Assembly (NCBI GenBank): GCA_902768805.1
Contig: CACXMX010000018.1
Coordinates: forward strand, 1 to 49,683
Source of the DNA: Oscillospiraceae bacterium
GTDB taxonomy: Bacteria > Bacillota > Clostridia > Oscillospirales > Oscillospiraceae
Direction: 5' to 3'
Length of the DNA stretch: 49,683 nucleotides
Both the position numbers and the translations under genes were made by a program. This document shows positions 1-9,045 of the stretch, piece by piece (the stretch's first letter is position 1; the number at the start of each line of letters is the position of its first letter). Under the pieces are notes generated by a model, which saw nothing but the letters and a program-made list of their open reading frames with translations, searched no databases and was not told the DNA's origin.

Positions 1-1
1 C

Positions 2-772
2 GTGCACCCCGGCTCCCCGACCATGGACGACGTGAACAACTGGAAGGAGTTCATCAAGATCCCCGACGTGACGCAGTGGGACTGGGCCGGCGAGGCCAAA
101 GAAAAGAAGCTTGATCCCCGGTTTTCCGCGCAGATCTCCCTGATCAACGGCGTATGGTTCGAGCGGCTGATCTCCTTCATGGACTTTGTGCCCGCCGCCA
201 TGGCTCTGATCGACGACGATCAGAAAGACGCGGTCAAGGAGCTGTTCCAGGCGACCACGGACATGGCCTGCAAAATCGTGGATATGCTCTGCGAGAACTA
301 TCCCCTGCTGGACTTCATCCAGATCCACGACGACTGGGGCGCCCAGCGTTCCCCGTTCTTCTCCGACGAGACGGCCTATGAGCTGTTTGTTCCTTATATC
401 AAGCAGTTCACCGACCACGTGCACGCCTGGGGCCGCAAGGCCACGCTCCACTCCTGCGGCCACGTCGAGGACCGCGTGGAGTGCTTCATCGACGGCGGCT
501 TCGATATGTGGGAGCCCCAGACCATGAACGATATCAAGGCTCTGTACGAAAAATACGGCGACAGGATCATTTTCGGCGTGTGGCCCGATCCGTTCGATCC
601 GGAAGCCCTGAGCGAAGAGGAGCAGCGCGCCAAGGCCCGCGAGTTCGTGGATTTCTATTCTCAGCCCGGAAAACCGGTGGTGATCAGCTTCTACGGAGTA
701 TGGAGCATGACGCCCGCTTTCTCGGATGAGCTCTACCGCTACTCCCGGCAAAAATATATGGAGATCAACTGA
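2..772 (+). CDS. URO-D-fold corrinoid methyltransferase-like protein, 5' partial
   Basis: The reading frame is open from the window edge to TGA at 770-772, giving 256 residues. Aligned by eye to the paralogue at 853-1877, about the first 110 residues lie outside the window, so the GTG at base 2 is probably not the start. Shared blocks include FERLISFM, IHDDWGAQRSPFFS and LHSCGHVED. The HxCG in the last block matches the zinc-binding H-x-C motif of MtaA/MtbA-type methylcobamide methyltransferases. The third zinc ligand, a C-terminal Cys in that family, is not visible. True HemE decarboxylases have a different active site, so a methyl-transfer role is more likely than haem synthesis. The substrate is unknown. 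Confidence 0.8.
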   Translation: MHPGSPTMDDVNNWKEFIKIPDVTQWDWAGEAKEKKLDPRFSAQISLINGVWFERLISFMDFVPAAMALIDDDQKDAVKELFQATTDMACKIVDMLCENYPLLDFIQIHDDWGAQRSPFFSDETAYELFVPYIKQFTDHVHAWGRKATLHSCGHVEDRVECFIDGGFDMWEPQTMNDIKALYEKYGDRIIFGVWPDPFDPEALSEEEQRAKAREFVDFYSQPGKPVVISFYGVWSMTPAFSDELYRYSRQKYMEIN

Positions 773-801
773 GTTTCCCCGCTCCGCGAATCTTTTCCCC
801 A

Positions 802-840
802 AAACAGAAAGAGGACGGCCTTGCCGTCCTCTTTCTGTTT
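802..840. terminator. Bidirectional terminator between convergent URO-D genes
   Basis: A perfect inverted repeat with arms AACAGAAAGAGGACGGC and its complement lies around a short loop. It is A-rich on one side and T-rich on the other, so it can end transcription of the plus-strand gene before it and the minus-strand gene after it. Confidence 0.85.
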
Positions 841-852
841 ATCCGTATCGTA

Positions 853-1877
853 TCAGGCCATTTTGCGGCTGGTCTCGTAGACGCCGCGGGCGTACGCGTC
901 GGTCATGGGGATGCCGGTGTACATGCTGTAAGCGCCGACCTTGCCGGGCTTGCAGAACTTCTCGGCGAACTTCTTGCCCGCCTCGTACTGCTCTTCCTCG
1001 CTGGCGGTCGGATCCCACTTGTCCGCCACGTGGGGGTCCAGGAATCCCAGCCGCCCGCGACGATGTTCTCGATCTGGGCCTCGATGTGGCCGCAGGAGTG
1101 CAGATCGGCGATCCTGCCCAGGCTGTGGACATAGCTGGTGAAGCGCTTCCACTCGTCAACAAAGAAGTCCCGGCCGGCGGCGACCGAGAAGAACGGGGAC
1201 TTCTGGGAGCCCCAGTCGTCGTGCAGGCAGAAGCCGGTAAGGCCCTCGCCGTAGGTATCGCAGCAGAGCTTTACCAGTGTGAGATGCAGGTCGGTCAGGG
1301 CGTGCAGCAGCTCGTGCAGCGCGTCCTCCTGGTCCTCGTCCAGCAGCGCCATGGCCGCGTTCTCAAAGCCCATAAAGGAGATCAGCCGCTCGAAGCCCAT
1401 GCCGTTGAGGAACCAGAGGATGTTGGCCTTGCCGTTGTTCTTGAGATTGTCGTTGTTGATGCGGGCGCTCTCATCCCAGTCCCAGGAGTACGGATCGGGC
1501 CACTTCAGCGCCGTTTTCCAGTCGTTGACATCCTCCAGGGGATGGGGGATGCCCGGAGTCTCCATGGAGCCTCCGACGGTGGGGACGTAGGTCCAGTTGA
1601 CGCCGAACATGTCGTCGTGCGTGGTGTAGGGCTCGGGCCAGCGCCGCGCCTCGAACACGAAGCCGCGGGCGATGTTGTCGGGAATGACAGACGGAGCGAG
1701 GAAGCCGGTCTCCACGCCGTAGGGTTGCCATACAAGCTCCTTGTTCAGGACCGTGGACTTGTACGCCTCTCTCTCAGTCATGGGGAAATTGAACAGCGCC
1801 GTGCCGGGGACAGCGGGGTTGAAACTGGGCTGACGCCGCACGATCTCGAGTTCTTTGGGATCAAAGGGAACGGACAT
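853..1877 (-). pseudogene. URO-D-fold methyltransferase-like gene with internal deletion and frameshift
   Basis: The start is ATG at 1875-1877 behind AAGGAGGT. The protein reads in one frame through FERLISFMGFENAAMALL, LHDDWGSQKSPFFS and LHSCGHIEAQ to GGWDSW, then loses its frame near 1038. A second frame continues DPHVADKWDPTASEEEQ to SRKMA and TGA at 853-855. Compared with the paralogue at 2-772, about 20 codons between GGWDSW and the SEEEQ block are missing, so the lesion is a deletion whose length is not a multiple of three. The H-x-C zinc motif survives. It is either a real pseudogene or an assembly error. It diverges from the transporter at 2179. Confidence 0.75.
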
Positions 1878-1932
1878 GATGGAATACCTCCTTCTAAAAC
1901 TGCTTGGGTAACAGATGCTAACCAGTCACTTT

Positions 1933-1961
1933 ATTATACACACCTCTTTCCATCGGAAAAA
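1933..1961 (-). promoter_or_regulatory. Promoter of the frameshifted URO-D gene
   Basis: Minus-strand TATAAT lies at 1933-1938, with a weak -35 (TTTTTC, 1956-1961) 17 bp away. It sits in the 301-bp divergent gap shared with the transporter promoter. Confidence 0.55.
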
Positions 1962-2040
1962 GGGCGGGCGGGCATAAATCCGGTTCTCTTTTTTTGTGCA
2001 TTTCTTTCCGATGCCGGAAAAAAGCCCCTTCTGTCGCGCG

Positions 2041-2077
2041 CACAACAATTAGTTTGCGCTAACCTGTTTTTATTGTG
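2041..2077. promoter_or_regulatory. Imperfect palindrome upstream of transporter A
   Basis: Outer arms CACAACAA and TTATTGTG (7 of 8 complementary) enclose TTAG...CTAA around GTTTGCG. It resembles a degenerate version of the larger palindrome upstream of transporter B (11736-11775), which has the same GTTTGCG core and lies at a similar place relative to the promoter. A repressor or activator site is inferred. Confidence 0.45.
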
Positions 2078-2086
2078 CAGTTACCC

Positions 2087-2115
2087 TTTTCTTTTTGTTC
2101 GGCACGTGCTATACT
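2087..2115 (+). promoter_or_regulatory. Promoter of transporter A
   Basis: TTTTCT (2087-2092), a 17-bp spacer, then TATACT (2110-2115) preceded by TG-C, which makes an extended -10. The -35 is weak, consistent with regulation. The sequence between the hexamers resembles that of the transporter B promoter. Confidence 0.6.
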
Positions 2116-2178
2116 GAGTTTCAGTTAGGCTCGGCAAATATCTGCCGGGCAAAAAAGAGAGCATAAGGAGGGAAAACT

Positions 2179-3549
2179 ATGCCAGAAGTAACCGCAACCA
2201 AAAAAGAGATCTGGACGATGGGTTCGTACTCGCTGCTGACGCTGTCCATCATGGTCGGCTTCATGTACCTGAACCAGTTCGCTACCTCTGTTTTGGAAGT
2301 CCCGACGGCCGCCCTGGCCACCGCGATGCTGATCGGCAAGACGATCGACTTTATCGTCTCCATTTTCGCCGGCGCCATCATCGAGAAGGTCAAGCTCGGC
2401 AACAAAGGCAAGAACCAGGAATGGCTCTCCAAGGGCCGCTGGATCCTGGCCATCGCCATCATGCTTGAGGTGTTCCCCACCTCCGGCCCCGTGTGGATGC
2501 GCCTGCTTGTCATGACCGCCGCCTACGCCGTGCTCAACTCCCTGATGAACATCCTGCAGACCGCCTACTACGGCATCAGCGCCGCTGTCGCCGGTCCGAA
2601 CCCGTCCAACCGTCAGGCGTTCAACATCAACATGAGCCGTCAGGCCACCGTCATCACCCTGATCACTTCCTTCATCCCCACGCTGGTCACCGTGCTTGAC
2701 TTCGGCAAATGGAACTACTTTGTGGTCGCCACCGCGTTCATGATCCCGATGCCCTTCGCCCTGGGTGCCGTCGCCAAGCTGGGCGACGGGAAGGACATCC
2801 CTGTCGGCGCCGCCGGTGCCGCGCATCAGGTCACGGCCACCGACATGTTCCGTGCGCTGATCGAGAACAAGTACCTGCTGGTGCTGTTCCTCTGCCACAC
2901 CATCCAGTACATCGGCCAGTTCCTGTTCCAGGGCCTGAGCGCCTACTACTGGATGTTCGTGGTCGGCAACTTCTCCCTGATGACCGTTGCCAACCTGGTC
3001 GCCGCCGTGACGTCCTTCGTCGCCGCGATGGTCATGCCGCCCATCGGCCAGAAGCTCGGCAAGAAGAAGGCCATTTCCATCGGCTACTTCCTGCTGCCCG
3101 TCGTGAACTTCTGCATGGGCTGGTTCGGCCGCTTCGGCTACATCTACATGATCGCGATCCAGTCGCTGAACACCTTCGCGATGTACACCTACACTCCGTT
3201 CGTCATGCTGATGTACATGGACGCCGCCGAGTGGCACTACAACAAGACCGGCAAGGACACCCGCGGCATCGCCGTCGGCCTGGCCACGCCTCCGATGAAG
3301 ATCGGCATGGCGCTGGGCGGAACCATCGGTCTGACGCTGCTGGCCAACACCGGCTTCGACACCCCGGGTGTGGCCGGGTCCCCCGAGTGGATCCCCAAAT
3401 TCATGACCATCACCTACTGGGTGCCCGCCTGCTTCTACCTGGTGCTGGCGATCCTGTTCGTGCTGCTGTACCGGCTGTCCGACGAGGAAGCCGCCCGCTG
3501 CGCGCAGGAGAACTACGCCCGCGCCATGGCCGAGCAGAAGAAGGAATGA
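2179..3549 (+). CDS. GPH/MFS-type cation-coupled transporter, copy A
   Basis: 456 residues, start ATG behind AAGGAGGG. The many hydrophobic segments and general pattern fit the glycoside-pentoside-hexuronide:cation symporter branch of MFS (MFS_2), about 12 membrane spans in the cytoplasmic membrane. Charged loops such as EKVKLGNKGKNQEW and GQKLGKKKA separate the spans. A second copy at 10218-11597 matches about nine residues in ten and keeps the same start context and a matching terminator, so one arose by duplication. Both copies lie beside URO-D methyltransferase-like genes, which suggests they import the methylated or methoxylated substrate of those enzymes. That link is inference, and the substrate cannot be read from sequence. 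Confidence 0.85.
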   Translation: MPEVTATKKEIWTMGSYSLLTLSIMVGFMYLNQFATSVLEVPTAALATAMLIGKTIDFIVSIFAGAIIEKVKLGNKGKNQEWLSKGRWILAIAIMLEVFPTSGPVWMRLLVMTAAYAVLNSLMNILQTAYYGISAAVAGPNPSNRQAFNINMSRQATVITLITSFIPTLVTVLDFGKWNYFVVATAFMIPMPFALGAVAKLGDGKDIPVGAAGAAHQVTATDMFRALIENKYLLVLFLCHTIQYIGQFLFQGLSAYYWMFVVGNFSLMTVANLVAAVTSFVAAMVMPPIGQKLGKKKAISIGYFLLPVVNFCMGWFGRFGYIYMIAIQSLNTFAMYTYTPFVMLMYMDAAEWHYNKTGKDTRGIAVGLATPPMKIGMALGGTIGLTLLANTGFDTPGVAGSPEWIPKFMTITYWVPACFYLVLAILFVLLYRLSDEEAARCAQENYARAMAEQKKE

Positions 3550-3584
3550 TCCTCTTTCCGGAAATCACAGCGATATTTACAAAA

Positions 3585-3612
3585 AGCGCCCGGCGGAGCT
3601 CCGCCGGGCGCT
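3585..3612 (+). terminator. Terminator of transporter A
   Basis: A perfect palindrome (AGCGCCCGGCGG arm, AGCT centre) is followed by TTTCTGTT. Nearly the same hairpin ends transporter B at 10151-10174, so the duplicated unit includes the terminator. Confidence 0.85.
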
Positions 3613-3677
3613 TTCTGTTGTCTGCCGGGCGGACCGGCCTCCCGGGTCTGCCCGGGCTTTTTTCCCTGTGGGAACCA

Positions 3678-3706
3678 TTGAAAACGCACGACGGACATGA
3701 TAAAAT
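3678..3706 (+). promoter_or_regulatory. Promoter of the comM operon
   Basis: TTGAAA (3678-3683), a 17-bp spacer and TAAAAT (3701-3706) with an upstream TG (extended -10). It lies just after the transporter terminator and before comM. Confidence 0.75.
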
Positions 3707-3741
3707 AATTTGGTATGATATGATCACGGGGAGGTGTGCGC

Positions 3742-5289
3742 GTGTTCGCCAGGGTGAGGTCACTGGGCCTGTTCGGCATCGGCGGGTATGAGGTCTCCGC
3801 GGAGATCTCCCTCTCCGGCGGACTGCCCCGGTTCGACGTGGTCGGGCTTCCCGACGCCGCCGTCCGGGAAGCGAGAGAGCGGGTGCGCGCCTCCGTTAAA
3901 AATATCGGAATGGATTTCCCCGTCAGTGTGGTCACGGTCAACCTCGCTCCCGCAGACCGCAGGAAAGCGGGAACGGTGTATGATCTGCCGATCCTCCTGG
4001 GGATCCTGGTCGCTTCGGGTCAGGTCAAATCCCCGCCGCAGGACGCGGCCTTTGTGGGGGAGCTCTCTCTGTCCGGAGAGGTGAGGAGCGTACGCGGCGC
4101 GCTGCCCATGGCGTTGGCCGCGGAGAAGGCCGGGATCCGCTCACTTTTCGTCCCCGCGGCCAACGCCGCCGAGGCTGCTTATGCCGAGGGGCTGTCGGTT
4201 TATCCGCTTCGGCATGTGCGGGATCTTCTCGCCCATCTGAGCGGTGAAGCCCCCATAGCTCCGCAGTCTCCTCCCTCACAGGCGGACGGGGACCGCGATG
4301 CTCCGGACTTTTCCGAGGTGAAGGGGCAGGAAAACGTGAAGCGCGCTCTTGAGGTCGCCGCCGCGGGAGGGCACAACGTGCTGATGGTGGGTCCTCCCGG
4401 CAGCGGAAAGTCCATGCTGGCCAAACGGCTTCCTTCGATCCTGCCGGACATGTCCCGCGAGGAGACCATGGAGTCCACAGGGATCTGGAGCGTGCGCGGT
4501 CTCACGGATGAAGCACACCCGATCCTGCGCCGGCGCCCGTTCCGCTCGCCCCATCACACGCTCTCCGCCGCCGCCATGGCGGGAGGGCTTTCCGGTCAGG
4601 GGAGCAGTGCCCTGCTCCAGCCGGGTGAAGTCTCTCTGGCCCACAACGGAGTACTGTTCCTTGACGAGCTGCCCGAGTTCAGCCGCAGCGTGCTCGAGGT
4701 CATGCGTCAGCCGCTGGAGGATGGGACCGTCACCGTGTCCCGCGCCATGGGCACCGCCGTATACCCGAGCCGGTTCATGCTCGTGTGCGCGATGAACCCC
4801 TGCAAATGCGGATGGTACGGCCAGCCCGGCGGACGCTGCCGCTGCACGGAGAAAGCCGTGCGGGATTATCACGCCAGGATCTCCGGGCCGCTGCTCGACC
4901 GGATCGACATCATCGTGGAGGTGCCCTCGCTGCCGTACGACGATCTGCGCAGACGCGCCGACGCCGAACCCTCTTCCGCGATCAAGGCGCGTGTCGACGC
5001 CGCCCGGGAAGCGCAGAGAAAACGGTTCTCCTCGGAAACAATGAGCAACGCCCGCATGGGACCGAGAGAGATGGACCGCTGGTGTTCGCTCTCAGCCGAG
5101 AGCGAGGCTCTCATGCGGGAGGCCTTTTCCTCGCTGGGTCTTACCGCGCGGAGCCACGACCGCATCCTGCGCGTGGCGCGCACGATCGCGGATCTGGACG
5201 GCGCGGAGGACATCTCTCCCGTACATCTCGCCGAGGCCGTTCAGTACCGGACCTACGATTTTTTCAGCGCCGAAAACAGCGAGATCTGA
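3742..5289 (+). CDS. comM: ComM/YifB family Mg-chelatase-like AAA+ ATPase
   Basis: 515 residues. The N-terminal half (RVRSLGLFGIGGYEV, LPRFDVVGLPDAAVREARER) is the Lon-protease-like ChlI fold. The middle carries Walker A GPPGSGKSMLAKRLPSI and Walker B VLFLDELPEF, then the C-terminal Mg-chelatase segment with CNPCKCGWYG-type cysteines (AMNPCKCGWYGQPGGRC). ComM is a hexameric helicase that helps branch migration during integration of incoming DNA. GTG at 3742 was chosen because GGGGAGG at 3728-3734 is 7 nt upstream; a GTG at 3736 is too close to it. It is first in a plus-strand run with gph, thiI, cinA and an apt-like gene. Confidence 0.92.
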   Translation: MFARVRSLGLFGIGGYEVSAEISLSGGLPRFDVVGLPDAAVREARERVRASVKNIGMDFPVSVVTVNLAPADRRKAGTVYDLPILLGILVASGQVKSPPQDAAFVGELSLSGEVRSVRGALPMALAAEKAGIRSLFVPAANAAEAAYAEGLSVYPLRHVRDLLAHLSGEAPIAPQSPPSQADGDRDAPDFSEVKGQENVKRALEVAAAGGHNVLMVGPPGSGKSMLAKRLPSILPDMSREETMESTGIWSVRGLTDEAHPILRRRPFRSPHHTLSAAAMAGGLSGQGSSALLQPGEVSLAHNGVLFLDELPEFSRSVLEVMRQPLEDGTVTVSRAMGTAVYPSRFMLVCAMNPCKCGWYGQPGGRCRCTEKAVRDYHARISGPLLDRIDIIVEVPSLPYDDLRRRADAEPSSAIKARVDAAREAQRKRFSSETMSNARMGPREMDRWCSLSAESEALMREAFSSLGLTARSHDRILRVARTIADLDGAEDISPVHLAEAVQYRTYDFFSAENSEI

Positions 5290-5322
5290 CCCGGCGCGCA
5301 TTCTGTCAGAAGGAGCCCCGAT

Positions 5323-5970
5323 ATGCCGCATTTCGACGCGGTGCTGTTCGACCTGGACGGCACGCTTCTCTATACCCTGCCGGACATCCACGCCGCCGTC
5401 TGCCGGGCGCTGACGCTCAACGGGTACGGCGCCCACACCATGGAGGATACCCGCCGGTTCGTCGGCACCGGAAGCCGCGAGCTCGTGCGCAAAAGCCTGC
5501 CGGCGGACGCTTCGCCGGAGGAGGTGGACCGCGTGCTCGTCACCTACCGGGCTGAGTACAAGGCCGCGCTGGTGGTGGACACCGTCCCCTATGCCCGTAT
5601 TCCGGAAACTCTCGCCGCGCTGCGAGATAAGGGACTCGCCCTCGGGGTGGTGACAAACAAGCCCCATGAGAACGCGGTGTACATCATCGACCGGTGCTTC
5701 CCGGGCGTGTTCGGCGTCACCGAAGGCAACCGGGACGGGAAGCCCTTCAAGCCCGCGCCGGACGCGGTATACACCGCGCTGGACTCTCTGGGCGTCACGG
5801 CGGAGCGCGCTCTTTACGTCGGCGACTCGGAAGTGGACTCCCTGACGGCCCGGAACGCCGGGATGGAATGCGTACTGTGCGCGTGGGGCTACCGGCCGCG
5901 CTTCGAACTGGAGAAATATCCGGCGCTGGGCATCATCGGCGCCCCGGAAGAGCTTCTCAAATACATATGA
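5323..5970 (+). CDS. gph: HAD-superfamily phosphatase, phosphoglycolate phosphatase-like
   Basis: 215 residues. HAD motif I is FDLDGTLLYT (nucleophile Asp10, acid Asp12). Motif II is the T of VVTNKPHENA, motif III the Lys in KPFKPAPD, and motif IV VGDSEVDSLTARNAG. A helical C1-type cap lies between motifs I and II. These fit the Gph/PpaX group, which removes phosphate from 2-phosphoglycolate, for instance from DNA repair, or hydrolyses pyrophosphate. The serine often found after motif I (DSLPD) is Thr here (YTLPD), so the exact substrate is open. It starts 33 bp after comM and ends 16 bp before thiI. Confidence 0.85.
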   Translation: MPHFDAVLFDLDGTLLYTLPDIHAAVCRALTLNGYGAHTMEDTRRFVGTGSRELVRKSLPADASPEEVDRVLVTYRAEYKAALVVDTVPYARIPETLAALRDKGLALGVVTNKPHENAVYIIDRCFPGVFGVTEGNRDGKPFKPAPDAVYTALDSLGVTAERALYVGDSEVDSLTARNAGMECVLCAWGYRPRFELEKYPALGIIGAPEELLKYI

Positions 5971-5986
5971 TCCCAAAGAGGTAATC

Positions 5987-7171
5987 ATGCGAGACATCAT
6001 TCTGCTCAAACAGGGCGAGATCGTCCTCAAGGGCCTGAACAAACGGTATTTTGAACAGAAGCTGCTGCAGAGCGTAAAGCGGCGGCTCGCCCCCTTGGGG
6101 GCCTTTCGGGTGGACTGCCTGCAGTCCACGATCTACATCGAGCCCGAGGAAGACGGCATCGACCTCGACGAAGCCGTTTCGGCCATGACGAAGGTTTTCG
6201 GCGCGGCCTCGGTGGTGCGCGCCGCCGCCTGCGGGAAAACACCCGGGGAAATGGCCCAAAAGGCCATAGACTATATGCGTGAAGCCATGCTCTCCGCCAA
6301 GAGTTTCAAGGTGGAGACCAAGCGGGCGGACAAGTCCTTCCCCATGACCTCCATCCAGGTGAGCCAGTATGTGGGCGGCGAGCTGGCGGAAGCCTATCCC
6401 GACACACGGGTGGACGTACACGATCCGGAGCTGACCGTACATGTGGAGGTCCGCGAGACCCACGCCTATATTCACGGGTCTCCTCTCCCCGGCGCCGGCG
6501 GTCTTCCCACAGGCACGGGCGGCACGGCGGTGACCCTGCTCTCCGGCGGGATAGATTCCCCCGTGTCCACCTGGATGATCGCACGGCGCGGCGTGCACAT
6601 GATCCCGGTCCACTTCTTCTCTTTCCCCTATACCTCCGAGCTTGCCAAGCAGAAGGTGTTGGATCTTACAAAGGTGCTGACAGGCTACTGCGGGCGCATG
6701 ACCGTAGAGATCGTGCCGTTCACCCGGATCCAGACCGAGATCCGGGACAAATGCCCCGAGGAGTATTTCACGCTGATCATGCGCCGGTTCATGATGCGCA
6801 TCGCCCAGGGCGTGGCGGACCGCAACGGAGCCAAGGCCCTGGTCACCGGAGAAAATCTCGGGCAGGTGGCCAGCCAGACCATGGAGGCTTTGGGCTGCAC
6901 CGAGGCCGTGACCCGGCTCCCGGTCCTCCGGCCGCTGATCGGCTTTGACAAGGAGGAGATCGTCCGTCTGGCGCGGAAGATCGGAACCTTTGAACTGAGC
7001 ACGCTGCCCTATGAGGATTGCTGCACCGTATTCACGCCACGGCACCCCCGCACCAAGCCCCGCGTGGAGGCTGTGGAAGAGGCGGAGTCCGTACTGAATA
7101 TCGAAGAGCTCGTACGCGAGGCGCTCGACGGCATCGAACGCGTGCGCATCGAGCCCGGAGAGGATGTGTGA
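5987..7171 (+). CDS. thiI: tRNA 4-thiouridine synthase ThiI
   Basis: 394 residues. The N-terminal ferredoxin-like and THUMP domains (about 1-165) bind tRNA. The PP-loop ATP pyrophosphatase motif LLSGGIDSPVSTW is near residues 182-194 and adenylates U8. A Cys pair in YEDCCTVFTPRHP near 345 corresponds to the catalytic cysteine region. The C-terminal rhodanese domain of the E. coli enzyme is absent, as is usual in Firmicutes, so a partner IscS-like desulfurase would pass sulfur directly; none is seen in the window. The protein also serves thiamine thiazole sulfur transfer in some species. It is closely followed by cinA. Confidence 0.95.
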   Translation: MRDIILLKQGEIVLKGLNKRYFEQKLLQSVKRRLAPLGAFRVDCLQSTIYIEPEEDGIDLDEAVSAMTKVFGAASVVRAAACGKTPGEMAQKAIDYMREAMLSAKSFKVETKRADKSFPMTSIQVSQYVGGELAEAYPDTRVDVHDPELTVHVEVRETHAYIHGSPLPGAGGLPTGTGGTAVTLLSGGIDSPVSTWMIARRGVHMIPVHFFSFPYTSELAKQKVLDLTKVLTGYCGRMTVEIVPFTRIQTEIRDKCPEEYFTLIMRRFMMRIAQGVADRNGAKALVTGENLGQVASQTMEALGCTEAVTRLPVLRPLIGFDKEEIVRLARKIGTFELSTLPYEDCCTVFTPRHPRTKPRVEAVEEAESVLNIEELVREALDGIERVRIEPGEDV

Positions 7172-7176
7172 GAAAC

Positions 7177-8409
7177 ATGAACGCTGAGATCGTATCCGTC
7201 GGAACCGAGCTTCTGCTCGGTACCTCTGTCAACACCGACGCCAGCGACGTCTCTTTGGCGTTGTCAGAGCTGGGGATCAATGTCTTCTGGCATACCGTGG
7301 TGGGCGACAACCCCGCGCGGCTGACAGAATGCCTGTACCGTGCCAGAACCCGGGCCGACCTGATCGTCACTACCGGCGGTCTGGGGCCCACCTGCGACGA
7401 CCTGACCAAACAGACGCTGGCCCGCGCCTTCGGGCGGGAGCTCTACTTTGACGAAGAAGCCGCCGATACCATCCGCGGATGGTTCGCCGCTCAGGGCCGC
7501 GCCTTTACCGAGAACAATCTCCGTCAGGCGTGGCTGCCGGAGGGCTGCACCATTCTCCCCAACGACTGCGGCACCGCGCCGGGCTGCCTGTTTGAAAGCG
7601 GGGGCGTGACGGTGGCCATGCTGCCCGGCCCGCCGAGAGAATGCCGCGCCATGCTGCGCAATCACCTGATGCCGCTGCTTGCCGAACTATCGGGTGAAAC
7701 GATCCGCTCCCACATGGTCCGCATGTTCGGCATAGGCGAAAGCGCCATGGAGGAACAGCTCCGCGACCTGATGGACGGAGCCAATCCCACCGTCGCCCCC
7801 TACGCCAAAACGGGTGAATGCCTGGTACGCGTCACCGCCAAGGCCGCCGACGCCGACGAATGCGAGGCGATGATGGCCCCGGTGGTGGAAGAGGTCTGCC
7901 GCCGTATGGGCGATACCGTATACGGCATTGACTCGAACAGCCTTGAGGACCGCGTGCTGGAGCTGCTTGTCGGCCGGAACATGACCATAGCCGCCGCCGA
8001 GAGCTGCACGGGCGGTATGGTCGCGCAGCGGCTCACCGCTATCCCCGGCGCCTCGGCCGTTTTCCGCGGAGGTGTCACCGTCTACACCGAGGACGCCAAG
8101 TGCCGTCTTTTGGGTATGGAGCAGAAATTCATCGACAGACACGGCGTAGTCAGCGCCGCGGTGGCCCGCAGAATGGCCAAGCGGGTGCGCAAGATCCTGG
8201 GAAGTGACCTGGGCGTGGGCATCACCGGCTGGGCCGGCCCCGACGGGGACGATGTGGGGCTTGTATATGTCGCGCTCGCCGCCAAAGGCGAATGCTTTGT
8301 CCGCAGGCTTCAGCTGGGGAAGAACTCCGACCGCGAGCGGATCCGCACCGTCGCCGCTCACAATGCCTTTGACATGGCCCGCCGGTATCTGACGGGCCTG
8401 GATATCTGA
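7177..8409 (+). CDS. cinA: CinA-like protein (MoCF-like domain plus nicotinamide-nucleotide amidase domain)
   Basis: 410 residues. The N-terminal MogA/MoaB-like domain has EIVSVGTELLLG and TTGGLGPTCDDLTKQ. The C-terminal amidase domain has ESCTGGMVAQRLTAIPGAS and VGITGWAGPDGDDVGLVYV. CinA proteins hydrolyse ADP-ribose and deamidate NMN in NAD salvage, and the gene is often competence- or damage-associated, which fits the comM neighbour. The loop after AGPDG is shorter than the common GGTxEKPVG form. ATG at 7177 was chosen because it matches the family N-terminus; GTG at 7168 overlaps the thiI stop and is an alternative nearer to GGAGAGGA. Confidence 0.93.
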   Translation: MNAEIVSVGTELLLGTSVNTDASDVSLALSELGINVFWHTVVGDNPARLTECLYRARTRADLIVTTGGLGPTCDDLTKQTLARAFGRELYFDEEAADTIRGWFAAQGRAFTENNLRQAWLPEGCTILPNDCGTAPGCLFESGGVTVAMLPGPPRECRAMLRNHLMPLLAELSGETIRSHMVRMFGIGESAMEEQLRDLMDGANPTVAPYAKTGECLVRVTAKAADADECEAMMAPVVEEVCRRMGDTVYGIDSNSLEDRVLELLVGRNMTIAAAESCTGGMVAQRLTAIPGASAVFRGGVTVYTEDAKCRLLGMEQKFIDRHGVVSAAVARRMAKRVRKILGSDLGVGITGWAGPDGDDVGLVYVALAAKGECFVRRLQLGKNSDRERIRTVAAHNAFDMARRYLTGLDI

Positions 8410-8445
8410 AATTCAAAAACATAATCATACAGGAGGATCATCGTC

Positions 8446-8997
8446 ATGACTTATGAGATCGATATTGCCGGAATGAAGCGGCAGCTGCCTCTGTGCCCGG
8501 TTACCGACGACCTGTACATCGGCGCGTTCGTCATGTTCGGAGACGTGGAGCTGACCGTGCACGCCGCCGCCGAGCTGCTCAAGCGCGTTCCCGAATTCGA
8601 TTACATCGTCGCTCCCGAGGCCAAGTCCATTCCGCTGGCCTATGAAATGAGCCGTCAGAGCGGCATCAACTATTTGATCGCCCGCAAGAAGGCTAAGGCC
8701 TATATGACCGGCGTTTTTGAGGTGCGCGTGCAGTCCATCACCACCGCCGGTGAGCAGACGCTGATCATCGACACCGCCGATGCCGAGAAGATCCGCGGCA
8801 AACGCGTGCTGATCCTGGACGACGTGATCTCCACCGGCGAAAGCCTTCGCGCCACGGAGGAGCTGGTAAACCGGGCCGGCGGGATCATCGTGGCCAAGGC
8901 TGCCGTACTGGCGGAGGGCGACGCGGCCAACCGCCCGGACCTCACCGTGCTGGCGCCGCTGCCGCTGTTCAACCCCGACGGATCCATCAAAGGCTGA
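8446..8997 (+). CDS. Phosphoribosyltransferase, adenine phosphoribosyltransferase-like
   Basis: 183 residues, ATG behind AGGAGGATC. The PRPP-binding loop RVLILDDVISTGESLRA sits near residues 118-135, and the fold order (VAPEAKSIPLAYEMSRQ, then ARKKAKAYM) matches type I phosphoribosyltransferases of the Apt/Xpt group. It probably salvages a purine base with PRPP in the cytoplasm. The base is not certain: family members include adenine and xanthine enzymes and non-catalytic regulators. It is last in the comM run and is followed by a terminator. Confidence 0.8.
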   Translation: MTYEIDIAGMKRQLPLCPVTDDLYIGAFVMFGDVELTVHAAAELLKRVPEFDYIVAPEAKSIPLAYEMSRQSGINYLIARKKAKAYMTGVFEVRVQSITTAGEQTLIIDTADAEKIRGKRVLILDDVISTGESLRATEELVNRAGGIIVAKAAVLAEGDAANRPDLTVLAPLPLFNPDGSIKG

Positions 8998-9012
8998 CCT
9001 CGTTAAAAACCA

Positions 9013-9034
9013 AACGGGAGGCTTCCCTCCCGTT
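9013..9034. terminator. Terminator between convergent apt-like gene and tadA
   Basis: AACGGGAGG, loop CTTC, then CCTCCCGTT, followed by TCTTCTTT on the plus strand. A-rich sequence upstream gives a T-run for the minus strand, so it may serve both genes. Confidence 0.75.
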
Positions 9035-9045
9035 CTTCTTTACCG

